From contig CM037591.1 of NCBI GenBank assembly GCA_021018995.1, positions 4,966,001 through 5,030,000 on the forward strand: DNA of 64,000 nucleotides, in the 5' to 3' direction. The notes under the pieces are model-generated. The model was not told the DNA's origin. It saw only the letters and a program-made list of their open reading frames with translations, and did not search any database. Numbering within the stretch: the first letter of the stretch is position 1; every line of letters begins with the position of its first letter. Both the position numbers and the translations under genes were made by a program. The DNA comes from Chloranthus sessilifolius. Lineage: Eukaryota > Streptophyta > Magnoliopsida > Chloranthales > Chloranthaceae. Shown here piece after piece: positions 12,401-23,938 of the stretch.

Positions 12401-12461
12401 GACATTGAAAAAAAAAAGTACTACGGTCAAGCATTACACGATTAGCCATCCATTACAATAC

Positions 12462-14231
12462 CTATTACGTGGATCTGTAACATCATCATCATCCACAGGC
12501 ACAGCAAAGGGGCAAAACTCAGACTCGTCAAACTCTTCCTCAAGAGAAAACCTACTGGAGCTCCGGGAAAACGAGATACGTGGTGAACTGCTGGACGATA
12601 TCTTTGCTCCACCAAAAAGTCCAACTTCATCTTTTGCGAAAGAGAACGCCTAGAGTAGACAAAAAGAAGCTTTAGTAAGGCATAAAACCAAAACCACAAA
12701 TATTCCCATAATAAATAAATAAAATATTAGCATAAATTTTGCAAATGTTTAGCAAGGACAGGTGTCACAAGTGCGTTACCTTTTGAGCTCCTGAACCAGT
12801 TTGAAACTCTCCCGATCTTAATGGATTTTGCTTCGTCCGAAGCTTACTTTCAGGCGTAGAACTCTGAGACGACGATCCCAAGGAAATTTGAGCTCTGGCA
12901 TTATCGGGGTGAGAAGAACAAATGGGCCTCACGTTAGGAGAAGGAGTTGGGGGCAAGACTTGGCTCAGTAATCCAGGGCTCCTACCAGGCTTAGCAAAGG
13001 GTATACCGACAGGAGCACTTTCGGAGCGTAAGAGACCCTTTGATATATGACTACCAGGCAAATGAGTCGGCGGAGAAGGGGAAGGAGATGGCGAAAACGG
13101 AGGTGATGACCAATACTCTTCAAAACTTGCATTCTTCTTATGAGCCAAAGAGACGGATGGGTGATGAGGTAAGTTCACGGGTGGTGAATTATCCATAGTT
13201 AGATAACATCGAGGTGGAAGGCGATGGGTACAAATCTTAGAAGGCAAACCGCGAATATCGGAGTACGTAGGCGAAGGCGAAGGAGATACAGAAGGCGCGG
13301 CTCTATGAAGGTCATTACTCCAACTATGTCGTCTCGCAAATGGGACATACGAAGGTGATCGATGTGCCCAGGGAAGAGAAGGGAGCCTCCTAAGCGGGTC
13401 GGTCCTCGGGCTCCCTACATAATCCAGTATGAATTGTGGGGACATCGGCGTCGATGGTTCTTCGGAACTCATGTCCGATAGAGTTGCACGGTACATCACA
13501 GACAAACAAAGCTTACCGCAACAAGTATCAACCGGGACAAAGCTAAATGGCGTCATCTCGGCCTCCTCTCTACGACTAAAATGCTCGACAAATGACGACA
13601 CCTTATAAGCGAGGCTAAAAGTGCGGATTCGACCCGACGAATTGAGGTCTTGGAAGAGTTTAAAGGCAGGTAAGAGCCTAACCATCACATACAATGACCT
13701 CAACAGTATAATTGACTTCCTATAAGTCTTCTTATACAAAGACTCCATAGAATGAGAACTAGAACTACCAGTTTTCTTACTACTACCTAAATTTAAACCC
13801 TTACAACTCTCATACTTAATTATCCATCTCTCTATAACCTTTTCACTCTTGGGTTCGGACAAAAACTCATCGTAATACAAAAGCGGATTGAAAGAGGAAT
13901 CATTGTTGTTACCTTTTGAACCGATTGATCGCCGGGCAAGAACCACGTCGACGATTAGTAGGTTGTTCTGACGCCAGAGATCGAGATTCTCCAGAGCAGC
14001 GGGGCACTCACGTAAGGCTAAATTGAACCACTTGTCTCTTGGTCTAAAGCTCGACGAAGACGATGAAGACGAAGGGGAAGATAAAACAGTTTGATCGCCA
14101 CTGAAATTACGCGAAGAAATGCTCGATGAACGAGATTCCAGTATGATTTGAAGGCTTTTGGGGAAGAATTCGGTGATTATTTGCTCGATTTTCGCAGGTT
14201 CCGAGTGGGAATTAGTATGTGAGTATGCCAT
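12462..14231 (-). CDS. ATG13: Autophagy-related protein 13 (partial: exons 1 and 2 of a spliced gene)
   Basis: ATG13 is the regulatory subunit of the ATG1 kinase complex that starts autophagosome formation; TOR signalling controls it by phosphorylation. Exon 1 is complement(12780-14231), 484 codons from the ATG at 14231. Residues about 13-230 are the HORMA-type N-terminal domain (KIEQIITEFFPKSLQIILES, DKWFNLALRECPAALENLDL, KSIILLRSLYVMVRLLPAFK). The rest is a Ser/Pro-rich disordered tail with the plant-typical DYVGSPRTDPLRRLPSLPWA. The exon ends CAAAAG with donor GTAACG. Exon 2 is complement(12462-12649): it follows a TCTACTCTAG acceptor in frame and encodes ISFSRSSSRFSLEEEFDESE and VDDDDVTDP, the conserved acidic segment, ending at a GTATTG donor with a split codon. 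The expected C-terminal exon was not found. Codon use and frame are intact in both exons. Confidence 0.9.
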
Positions 14232-14648
14232 AATTGATAATTCTATCTACATAAACATCAAAATAACGATTACAAACCTCAACTTTTGATTAGAAAGTAG
14301 AAACCATAGAATTTAACTAGAACCCTTTTGTATTTTTTGATCAATTAAGGAATCCTAAAATTCAAAAAACGTAAAATTCAACTAGAAATCGGAAGTCTAA
14401 GTAATAAGCTCTAATGATCAATTAAAAAAACTAGAATTCGAGAAACCCTAAGATCAAATTATAAACCCCAAAATTGATGTAAAAACCCTAATTCAAAACG
14501 ATTAGCTGGCTCCTGGTGGTAAGAGTAGGCGTCGGCCTCCTCGCAAGTTTTCAAAATTTTATGACAGATCACTTGTAAAACGGATACAATGTAGATAGAT
14601 ATATGCGCTGGCTTTGAAGATGTAGACGGTTAGGAATGGCGAACATCT
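14232..14648. promoter_or_regulatory. Upstream region of ATG13, with a foldback sequence at its outer edge
   Basis: About 330 bp of AT-rich unique sequence precede the ATG13 start (read on the minus strand) and probably hold the 5'UTR and core promoter; I see no decisive TATA box. At 14566-14610 a run like ATCACTTGTAAAACGGAT is the inverted partner of 14668-14720, so a hairpin-forming element bounds the promoter about 340 bp from the start codon. Confidence 0.5.
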
Positions 14649-15442
14649 AGTTTTATGGCTGTAGTAATTGTATATATACTCTATCTTACATACGTTTTAC
14701 AAGTGATATATTCTAAGGTAAACACAAACAAACAAAAATCTATCATTATTTGCACCAGCTCGGCCGAGACGTATAGGGACCGATACAACACATATCGGAC
14801 TTTAAATCCGTAATCAAACGGGAGTTCATTTTTCATCCCAATCTTTCAAAAAATGAATTAATTCCACGTGGCACACGTCTTAAAAGTAATTCAAATTTTC
14901 CATAATAGACATTATGTTGAAAGCAACGTATCTGTATCGGGTATCGGTTTTGCCGATAATCAATGCGTGTCACCAATATGTGTTGGTATCGGCCAGTACA
15001 TCGTTATGGTGAAATTTATTTTTTTGTTTTTAAATCCTAAATGTATCATAAAATACTTATATTTAAACTATTAGATATATATTCTTTATTAAAAAAAATC
15101 AAATTTGGCGAATATTAGATGCGTATCAACTGATATTGTGTAGTATCAATTGATACCAATACATGATACCGATACCACCCCAATACTGGTATCGGTATCA
15201 GGGTGGTATCGGTATCAATTGGCCAAAATACCGATATGTATTGGTATCGGGCAATGCTTGATACCTTGGTTTAAGGGTGATTTGGGAGTCACTTTTTGGG
15301 ATGTACGTCATGTTCAATAAAAAATTGATGGTATACGCTCATGATCTCAAGATTCATTACGTGTAATGTAATACTCAGGCAAAAACTTATCTCGATCATC
15401 ATATCCTAAGCCAAAGTAGTCAATGGTGAACTTTTAGACTAG

Positions 15443-15534
15443 GTGAGAACCGGTTGAGCATTAGCTCAACTAGTATACTCTTCCCTTGTGAAGCAACAGG
15501 TCGTAGGCTCTAAACCTCACGCCTGCTCTCACCA
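15443..15534 (+). other. tRNA-like segment in tandem unit 1
   Basis: This 92-nt segment starts GTGAGAA and ends TCTCACCA, so its ends can pair like an acceptor stem. Inside are an A-box-like TTAGCTCAACTAG, an anticodon-arm-like CTTCCCTTGTGAAG and a T-arm-like segment before CCTCACGCC. The T loop lacks TTCGAAT, so this is not a normal tRNA gene. It looks tRNA-derived, as in a SINE head. Confidence 0.45.
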
Positions 15535-16516
15535 TGTGTGCGGCGAGTCTCCTCCCAGTGTGTTGTGCCAAAATAGATTTTCTCTACATGCAAATTTGTA
15601 AAGGCACTGCATCTGGGTTGTCTATGTCGTATGGTGTAACGACCCGGATTTATTATAGCCATCTAGGTTTATGGCTGTAATAAATTGTATATATACTCTA
15701 TCTTTAAATTCATTTTACAAGTGATATATTCTAAGCTAAACACAAACAAACAACAATAATACATTTAGTAGAGTAATAATATCATTATTTGGACCTGGTC
15801 TATTTGGACTGGCTCGGCTAAAGGGACCCGATACAATATATATATATATATCGGACTTTAAATCTGTAAATCAAACAGGAGATCATTTTTCATCCCAATC
15901 TTCCAAAAAATGGAGTAATTCCACATGGCACGCGTCTTAAAAGTGACTCAAAATTTACATAACAGACATTATGTTCAAAGCAACATATCTATATCTATAT
16001 CGGGTATCGATTTTGTCGATGATCAATATGTATCACCAATATGTGTTGGTATCGGCCAGTACATCGTTATGGGGAAATTTATTTATTTATTTCTAAATCT
16101 TTAAAGCATCATAAAATACCTATATTTAAACTATTAGATATTTTTTTTATAAAAAAAAATATATTCTTTATTAAAAAAATTAAATTTGGTAAATATTAGA
16201 TACGTATCAACCGATATTGTGCAGTATCAGCCGATACCAATACATGATACCAATACCACCCCAATACTGGTATCGGTATCAAGGTGATGGCGGTATCAAT
16301 TGGCCAAAATGCTGATACACATTGGTATCAGCCAATACTTGATACCTTAGTTCAAAGGTGATTTTGGAGTCACTTTTTGGGATGTATGTCATATTGGATA
16401 AATAATTGAATGTACGCTCATGATCTCAAGATTCATTACGTGTAATACTCAGATGAACACTTATCTCTGTCATCTGATCCGAAGCCAAAGCAGTCAATGG
16501 TGAATTTTTAGACTAC

Positions 16517-16608
16517 GTGAGAACCAGTTGAGCATTAGCTTAATTGATATACTCTTCCCATGTCAAGCAACAGGTCGTGGGCTCTAAACCCCACACCTGC
16601 TCCCACCA
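16517..16608 (+). other. tRNA-like segment in tandem unit 2
   Basis: Equivalent 92-nt segment with GTGAGAA at the start and TCCCACCA at the end. The end stem has one weakened pair compared with units 1 and 3. The T-arm-like part GTGGGCTCTAAACCCCAC is well paired. Confidence 0.4.
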
Positions 16609-17533
16609 TGTGTGCGGGTCTCCACCAAAATGGATCTTCTTTGTGTGCAATTTTGCTCAGGCATTACATCTGGGTTGTCTATGTCATATGGTATAACGAC
16701 CTGGATTTATTACAATCATCTAAGTTTATGGCTATAATAAATTGTATATATACTCTATCTTTACATTCGTTTTACAAGTGACGTACTCTAAGGTAAACAC
16801 AAACAAACAAAAATAATACATTTAGTAGGAGTAATAATACCATTAGTTGGACCAGCTCAGCCGACACGTAAAGGGACTTGATACAATATATATCGGACTT
16901 TAAATCCGTAAATCAAATAGGAGATCATTTTTCTTCCCAATCTTCCGAAAAATGGATTAATTCCACATGGCACACGTCTTAAAAGTGACTCAAAATTTAC
17001 CTAACGGACATTATGTTCAAAGCAACATGTCCAAATCGGGTATCAGTTTTGCCAATGATCAATACGTATCACCAATATGTGTTGGTATAGGCCAATACAT
17101 CGTTATGGTGAAATTTATTTATTTATTTTTAAACCTTAAAAGTATCATAAAATACCTATATTTAAACTATTTGATATTTTTTTAATAGAAAAATTATATT
17201 ATTTATTAAAAAAAATCAAATTTGGTAAATATTAGATACGTATCAACTGATATTGTGCAGTATCGGCCGATACCAATACATGATACTAATACCACCCCAA
17301 TACTGGTATCAATCAATTGGCCAAAATATCGATACGTATTGGTATCAGCCAATACTTGATACCTTGGTTCAAAGGTGATTTTGGAGTCACTTTGTGGTAT
17401 GTATGTCATGTTGGATAAAAATTTGATGGTACGCTCATGAGCTCAAGATTCATTACGTGTAATACTCAAAAAAAAACTTATCTTGGTCGTCTGAACCAAA
17501 GCCAAAGCAGTCACTAGTGAACTTTTAGACTAG

Positions 17534-17625
17534 GTGGGAACCGGTAGAGCATTAGCTCAACTGGTGTACTCTTCCCTTGTGAAGCAACGGGTTGTGGGCT
17601 CTAAACCCCACGCCTATTCCCACCA
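17534..17625 (+). other. tRNA-like segment in tandem unit 3
   Basis: Equivalent 92-nt segment with GTGGGAA at the start and TTCCCACCA at the end: seven perfect pairs with base changes on both sides relative to unit 1. A-box-like TTAGCTCAACTGG and T-arm-like GTGGGCTCTAAACCCCAC are present. Confidence 0.45.
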
Positions 17626-17743
17626 TGTGTGTGAGTCTCCTCCTAGTGTGTTGTGCCAAAACGGATCCTCTCTGCGTGCAAATTTTCACAGGCACTACAT
17701 ATGGGTTGTCTATGTCATATGGCATCCTCAAAAAATAAAAAAT

Positions 17744-18179
17744 AGATTTTGCTCTCTTAAAAGGAGAGGCTACTCTTTGAAACATGATAAATGCCTCTCT
17801 TTAAGGCCTCGTTCGAGAGCCCATTAAATCACCAGGATTCTCTATCCGCACTCAGAAAGGTGGGCAGGAAATGACGTTTTGGTGTGATTCCTGTGTTCGC
17901 AAGATTTTGTGGGCCCTGCACGAAATAGAGCACTTTCCTGAAGAAAGCGATGTTTGTATTTCCGCCCAAAACACTCATAAATGCCAAGATTCGGACCTCA
18001 ACATACTATACTACTCCCAATGCCTAACACCTGATTCTAGCTCCACCGCCTGTGACTCCCAACTGCTACCGAATTGAAGAAATCAGTGAGTTCGAATGCA
18101 TTGATGAGGAGAAAACACCTGAAAAAAGGATTGAAGAAACTGGAACTGAGATCTGGAATTGTTTTCTACTCTCAAGCTC

Positions 18180-18220
<41 letters not shown>

Positions 18221-19330
18221 TTTAATTGGTCACTTGCTACTTGCAAATAAATTCTCTTTTATAGTTGAATATTCATTGTTACTTACAAATACAAATAATC
18301 AGTCTTTGTGCATCTAATATCGTAAAATCTATAAGGCGATTTTGGATTACTCCTATAGCTAAATTTTCAATTATAATTTGATGAATGTGTGAGCTTAGGG
18401 ATCTTAATGGACCGGCCTGGCCTGCAACCTAGCCAAACCCAACCTGAAAAGTAGTTTATTTGTCCTAAAAATTTGGTGTGGGCAAGCGGACTGGGTTTGA
18501 ATTAGAACTCCAATAACCCAGCCCCACCCGAGCTTCTATATAGATGAGGCATGAGGCTGGGACATTAGATAACATTTTGCTGCTATTCACAAGCCACATG
18601 GGTGCCATGTGGCACCCAATCCAAAGATTGAGTCCATTGACCACTTGCCCAAATTCAATTAGGTACCATATTAAAAAAAATCAAGCTAATTTTTTTGCAA
18701 TGACCTACTCAAATACATATTGTTTATCATTAGATTATTTTTATAAAAGTATCCTATTTTGGCATTAACATTCTTAGCCCGAGTACTTTCATGAGTTTAT
18801 AATATTCATTTGCTATATGTATATGAAGTTTTTGGTATTATCCTTCAGCATGTCGTATTATTTAAACGCCACCGTCTAATATGTTCTACCTCATATAGAT
18901 TAACAACCCGAAATTTATTGACCAAATTCGAGTTCGACTCATATACCGATGATTAAATAACATGTCTACAGCAGTAGTATAAGCAACATTTCAACCGATT
19001 CTGAGCTTTTTTGAGATGAACTTAAGAACGATAGGATTATGTGCTTTTCCAGAAAAAATTAGGAATCAGTGAAACTTAAGAACAGTTCTAGGAAAAGACA
19101 TGAATAAGAGTTTGCTAAGTATTAACATGAATTTGAGTTATCAGGATTGAAAGCTTTTCTGAGAAAAGTCAGGAAACACTTGAACGAGGCCTAAAAGAGC
19201 ATGATTTTCCTATTTCAAAGAGCACCCTCTCTTTTATCTTCTTCCAATCATTCTCTCTCTACATTTCTTTGCAATAGCAAAGAGCCTGCAACTCTTTTCT
19301 ACTCTCCCAAAGAGCAATGTCAAAATCTAC
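17744..19330. mobile_element. DNA element with long inverted ends, possibly two nested elements
   Basis: Sequence at 17752-17825 (CTCTTAAAAGGAGAGG, ACTCTTTGAAA, then GGCCTCGTTCGAGAG) recurs inverted at about 19140-19245 (GAACGAGGCC, then TTTCAAAGAG and CCTCTCTTTTA). The inner pair GGCCTCGTTC/GAACGAGGCC is flanked by TAA on both sides, as for a PIF/Harbinger-type insertion. The outer pair could be a second, hairpin-like element split at its centre by the inner one. No transposase is visible in the roughly 1.3 kb interior. A GA microsatellite lies at 18186-18213. Confidence 0.5.
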
Positions 19331-19569
19331 TTTTATCTCTAAGGGTCTTGATTGGCTTGGTAGTGCGATTGACTCATGTTGTTTATGGCCCTACCAATAT
19401 TCCTATAAGAGTACTAGTGTTGTCACACCAACATTTGTTGTGTGCACACCAAACTTCATAAAATTTTTAATATTTTTTTGGATACTTATGTTCATGCCAA
19501 TCTTTTTACTGAAAGAGCTCACATAAGTCATGTGGGGAAAAAAAAAAGATTTTTTGCACCTTTTACAAA

Positions 19570-20350
19570 ATAGGACACTCCTTGTCTTTATACTTCATAG
19601 ACACGTATATCTAATTTTTTTTTCATTCTTCATCTTCTTTTTCCTTCTCAACTTCGACAACCACAATAATGACGCAACATCACTGAATCACACTCTACTT
19701 CTCCCTTAACTCTAACCAATCGCAACAATGACCAACATCATCGAAACACCTTTTTTTCTTCTTTTTATTTCTTTTCTTCATCTTATTCCTCAACTCCGAC
19801 GAGTCGCAACGATGATGTCAACTTTATCGAAGCACTCTCTTCTTTTGCTCTTCCTTCTCCTTCGTCAACTTCAATGAAATCCTAAAAAATCCTATAAAAA
19901 AATAATAATTATAAAATCTTTTAGAAAAATCTTGAATTTGTGACAGTGGGCACCAACGCCATATGTCATAATTTGACCGTAGGAATCTACTGTTAGATAT
20001 AAAATAGTGACAATGGATGATCGTTGTCAATTCTTTACAACTAATTGTGAGTACCTACTGTCACGAATTTAAGATTTTTTTAAATTTAAGATTTTTCTTC
20101 TTCTTTTTTAGGCTTCTTCTTCAAGTTTGTAGGATTTTCAGTATTGGTCATAGTGATGCTGGTGAGGTCGATGTTGTTGTTGCAACTTGCTAAGAAAAAA
20201 GATGAAGAAAAGAATAAAAACAACAAAAAGATTAAAATAAACGAGGAAGAAAAAGAATGATAGTGCTTGAGAGATGCCGTCGAGTGGTAGCCGGAGAAAG
20301 AGAAAAAGAAGGACCGTCGGTATTCTCAGCTAGGAACAAAGACAAGTGCT
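19570..20350. mobile_element. Foldback element with arms of about 300 bp
   Basis: The left arm (CTTGTCTTTATAC, then CTTCATCTTCTTTTTCC and repeated GACAACCACAATAATGACG-like sequence) matches the reverse complement of the right arm (20150-20345, ending GAACAAAGACAAG). At the centre a tighter hairpin pairs GAATTTGTGACAGTGGGCA (19935) with CTACTGTCACGAATTTAAG (20055-20075). No coding potential. It is a non-autonomous DNA element of uncertain superfamily. Confidence 0.55.
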
Positions 20351-20390
20351 AGTAATTTTGATGACATAAGTGGCACTTTCAGTAATTGAG

Positions 20391-20880
20391 TTGGCGCATG
20401 GGTACCTCTATTTGCAGCGCCCACGTATTCTTCGAAAGCACCCACAGCCCAAATCCCCTAAAAACCATTGATTGCTTCAAATCATATGATGGAGATCGTG
20501 CTTCACCCCGATCTTTCACACAATAGATCTTGAGATCATGGAGCAACTATCAGGCAGTCTGATTTTTTTTCCAACTGCCACAGATCCCCCCAAAAACGGC
20601 CCATAAATCATATGACACATTACACTCAAATATAAATTTAGGGGCATTTTTTGGGGAGCTGTGACACATGGAATAAAAATCTAACCAAGTGATAGATGCA
20701 CCATGATCTCAAGATCTATTGTGTGGAAGATTAGGGTGAAACACGATCTCCATCATCTGATCCGAAGTAAAATACGATCTCCATCATCTGATCCGAAGTA
20801 ATTAATGATTTTCAAGGGCCTGTGATGAGGGCACTTTCAGAGAATGCATTGGGGCAAATAGAGGTACCTTTGGCGCACAA
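20391..20880. mobile_element. MITE with GGTACCTCTATTTGC inverted ends
   Basis: Left end GGTACCTCTATTTGC (20401-20415) is matched by GCAAATAGAGGTACC near the right end (20854-20868). Inner arms pair AGATCTTGAGATCATGG (20527) with CCATGATCTCAAGATCT (20701-20717). A short piece (ATCTCCATCATCTGATCCGAAGTAA) is duplicated at about 20747 and 20778. Non-coding. Confidence 0.7.
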
Positions 20881-20887
20881 AGGATTG

Positions 20888-21530
20888 TATTTTTTTCGGG
20901 TACCTCTGTTCGCTAGCCATACGTTCTCTAAAATCGCCCACGTCCTAGACCCCTTGAAAATCATTGATTACTTGAGATAAGATGATGGAGATTGTTTTTC
21001 ACCCTTATCTTCAACACAATAGATCTTGAGATCATGATGAACCTATCAGATGATCAATTGTTGATTTCATGTGTCACAGATCCCCAAAAAATGACCTTTG
21101 AATCATGGACAATATTATATGGCATACAGGAAACGACAAACCATTCAACGGACTGGTGTTGTAGTGTGATGCAAGCGCAGTAGCCCCAACAATGCACGTC
21201 GGGGTAGCCACTTATATCGCGCCACGTAAGCATTTGTTGAATGATATGCTGTTTCCCATTGGTTCATTATAATTTTCTTTGAATCATATGCCACATATCA
21301 CGCTCAAATGTGAAGTTAGGTCATTTTTTGGAGATTTGTGACACGTGGAATAATAAATTGACCGTCTGATAAGTGTTCTATGATCTCAAGATCTATTTTG
21401 TTGAAGATCGAGGTGAAGAACGATCTCCATCAACTAATTCAACGGAATCAATGGTCTTCAAGGGAATTGGGACCTGGGGGATTTTAGAGAATGCGTGGGC
21501 GCGTTTAGCAGAACTTAGAAAAGTACACTA
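20888..21530. mobile_element. Related MITE carrying a nested small element
   Basis: Left end CGGGTACCTCTGTTCGCTAG with ACGTTCTCTAAAATCGCCCA pairs with the right end TTTTAGAGAATGCGTGGGCG (21482-21502). It carries the same AGATCTTGAGATCATG/CATGATCTCAAGATCT arms as its neighbour. It is longer because 21107-21276 is an insertion. Confidence 0.65.
21107..21276. mobile_element. 170-bp nested MITE with 11-bp target duplication, Mutator-like
   Basis: CTTTGAATCAT occurs directly on both sides (21096-21106 and 21277-21287). The ends are imperfect inverted repeats sharing GGAAAC and CATTCAAC (left about 21128-21150, right inverted at about 21235-21256). The length of the target duplication (9-11 bp in the family) points to a Mutator-like MITE. 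Confidence 0.65.
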
Positions 21531-21659
21531 TCTCATTGTAGCCACCGCCACCAAGGTCAATTGCGTAATTCCATAAATGTTAGTATGTTAGATATTTCTA
21601 TCTGCGTGCGCCGCCAAAGAACTTGATTGGTTTGCGTGCTAATTGACCCTGCCACAGGA

Positions 21660-21775
21660 ACCGCGCAGATACACGTCCCGCGTACCTAGTGCCATCTCAT
21701 AGCTCTATATCTTCTATCCCCAAGCCCTCTCGTCTCGTTTTCAGAAGGCTAGCAGAGGGCAAGATCTGTTACTAG
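21660..21775 (+). promoter_or_regulatory. Probable core promoter and non-coding exon 1 of the eRF1 gene
   Basis: This TE-free island has host-gene character: a TATA-like CTCTATATCTTC (21703-21714), a CT-rich start region CCCTCTCGTCTCG, then GGCAAGATCTGTTACTAG followed by a strong donor GTATGT at 21776. T-rich intron-like sequence follows for about 800 bp. The next plus-strand acceptor that precedes a host ORF is TGTGTGCAG at 45001-45009, 43 nt before the eRF1 ATG. No other gene in the window could use this exon. The link to eRF1 is inference; a donor-like GTAAGT at 42429, downstream of this site, is an alternative closer exon. Confidence 0.5.
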
Positions 21776-22131
21776 GTATGTCCAACGAGCCCTAGATTAT
21801 ACGGTCTAGGATTTTTTCAGATCTCTTTTACTATCATGTTGATTGCAAGTCAATTGCTGATGATCTTGAACAATTTCTGTAATTTGTTTAATTAGATCTG
21901 CTTATGTTTTAGATATCTTGATACATCCTAGGAATTTTTTAATAATCTTCGTAAAACAGCTATGATTTTCTGTTGTTCTTCATGTATTCTTAGTTTATGC
22001 TCTTTTTTGATTGGTGGATAAGATTTCTCTTGACAAACTCTTAATCTATTAGTTCGTATAATTTTTTTTTTAGTTTTTATATTATATATATATATTTTTT
22101 AATACGGTCGATGCACAAAAAAAAGTAATTT

Positions 22132-22185
<54 letters not shown>

Positions 22186-23390
22186 TTTTATTTTATTTTA
22201 TCTTTTTCTTTTGGTGCGATGTTAGGTGCACATATTTTTTTTTCCTTATATATGCTTATTGAGTTTTGAAATCTACTGTATGCTTTTACTTATTAATACA
22301 GCTCCTAAACTGTGCAGTTCTTTGTTCTTAGATATGTGGAATTTTTTATTTTCTAAAAGAGCTGAATTGTGCATGCTTTTAAAATAATTAATTGCAGTGA
22401 ATAAAAATAAGATTTCTGGTTGTTTACACACACTGTAAGTTATTCAGTTTAGATCTTCAAAATTGCTTGATTTTCGTTACTTGAGCAGAATTTGTGGCTT
22501 TAACCGTGTTCTGTTATAAGAATTTATGAGAGATCTTTGGAAGAAAGGGTGTAAGTGCTGAATTTGACAATCTATGAATTTGAGAATCTATCGTGTTTCG
22601 GTTGGTCTCCTGTTCGGTATTAGATCAATAGCGAATGTGATTAAAGCGGATAATACATACTACAACATTTGATTTATTGCTTATCTTAAATTTGATTCAA
22701 AAGGTAGAAAAAGCAGCGTATAGGAGAAACTCCGTGATTAGCTGGCCAAAAGACAAAATAAAAATAGTAGATCTCTTTTACAACGGAAAAAGATCCAAAA
22801 ACAAAACTGTGTCCACCCTTCCTCCTCTTCATCCTTTTATCTACAGTTGTACCCGTTTAATGAGCTAGTTTTAGGTACCTGACTCGACCGCTGACTCCCT
22901 TGGTACTCTGGTCATGTTTTGGGATCTATACCATGTGGAACCATCATGTGTTCCATACTTCCTTGTGATTTGGCACCCACGAATTCAGAATTTGTTTTGT
23001 GAAAGATTTCACAGAAATTGGTCCCCATCATCTGATTCAATCCGATCATAACGCCCTCTAATATTAACGGATTAACGGTACGTTGGATTTACATGACAAC
23101 CGCTAATTTTAGATGTCATTTGACAACTTTAAATTGAATGGACGCTGATTTTCATCCCAATCTTTCACACCAAAGACCTTCATATCATGGGCCTACCAAA
23201 TGGCACACATCGCAAAAGGGTGATCTGAGTACTAAGTAACCTGGCACTAGTGCTGCTCATCTAGCACATACATAAACTAACTCTTTTTTCTCTGACCTGA
23301 GTACTAAGTCACCTGGCACTCATGTCGTTCATCTAACAGTACATAATACTAACTTATTTTCTCTGACGATCGTAACTTGCCCCAAGGTCT
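21776..23390 (+). other. Start of putative eRF1 leader intron
   Basis: T-rich sequence without long ORFs, typical of a plant leader intron up to about 22700. It holds an AT microsatellite (about 22131-22181). From about 22900 to 23390 there are decayed foldback pieces with TCTTTCACA and ATCATGGGCC-type motifs, plus a partial direct repeat (GAGTACTAAGT-ACCTGGCACT at about 23225 and 23299). No gene seen. Confidence 0.4.
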
Positions 23391-23871
23391 AGCCCTGAGA
23401 TTTTGGGGGCCCAAGGCGAGTTCCTAAAATGGGCCCCCTCCATGTTAATCTAAAAAAAATAAAAATTGCCACAAATTTTTATTTTTTTTGACAAATAAAA
23501 CAATTCTCATTGCTCCTAGATTACAAATATCTCCATATTCCATTCTACTGTTTATAATTTGAAAATGCAACTAACAAACTAGTGAAAGTATATATATTAA
23601 AGAAAAATGCAACACAAAAAGAGAAAAGCTAAATAGTAGAACGTACCTGACAGATCGAGTAGCTCAACCAATAACTTCGACATTTTTTAGTACTTTACCT
23701 GCCATTGAATCTTTCAATGCCATTTTTTAGTACTTTAACACACTCAAAAGGCTCCATAAATAGGTTCATTGGATAGGATTCGTCGAGTAGATCAAAATTG
23801 ATAGGTTATTTGCAAAAAATGGTATTGTAACGAGATTGAAATCGTTGTTTTAAATTAGGGTCATTTATTAA

Positions 23872-23938
<67 letters not shown>

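Larger units (their letters stand above)
14649..17725. repeat. Three tandem ~1 kb repeat units
   Basis: The block starting TTTATGGCTGTAGTAATTG recurs with offsets of about 1,015 and 1,057 bp (near 14653, 15668 and 16725). Each unit has the same order: TGTATATATACTCTATCTT, a ACAAACAAACAA run, a GCTCGGC(C/T)GA-like piece, CGGACTTTAAATC, a TATCGG/GATACC-rich inverted-repeat core, a CATGATCTCAAGAT-type arm, then a tRNA-like segment and GGGTTGTCTATGTC. The units differ by many substitutions and small indels, so the array is old. No protein is encoded. The units probably derive from a DNA transposon amplified in tandem. Confidence 0.8.

Noticed and set aside
12405-12653. Plus-strand ORF of 82 codons at the ATG13 3' side
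   Set aside because: Antisense to ATG13 exon 2; the minus-strand reading is in frame with exon 1 and matches the family.
15443-17625. Functional tRNA genes
   Set aside because: The three tRNA-like segments lack a normal T loop and D arm and sit in repeat units, so I list them as tRNA-like only. The same holds for the tRNA-like stretches near 24070-24180 (minus) and 48660-48745 (minus).
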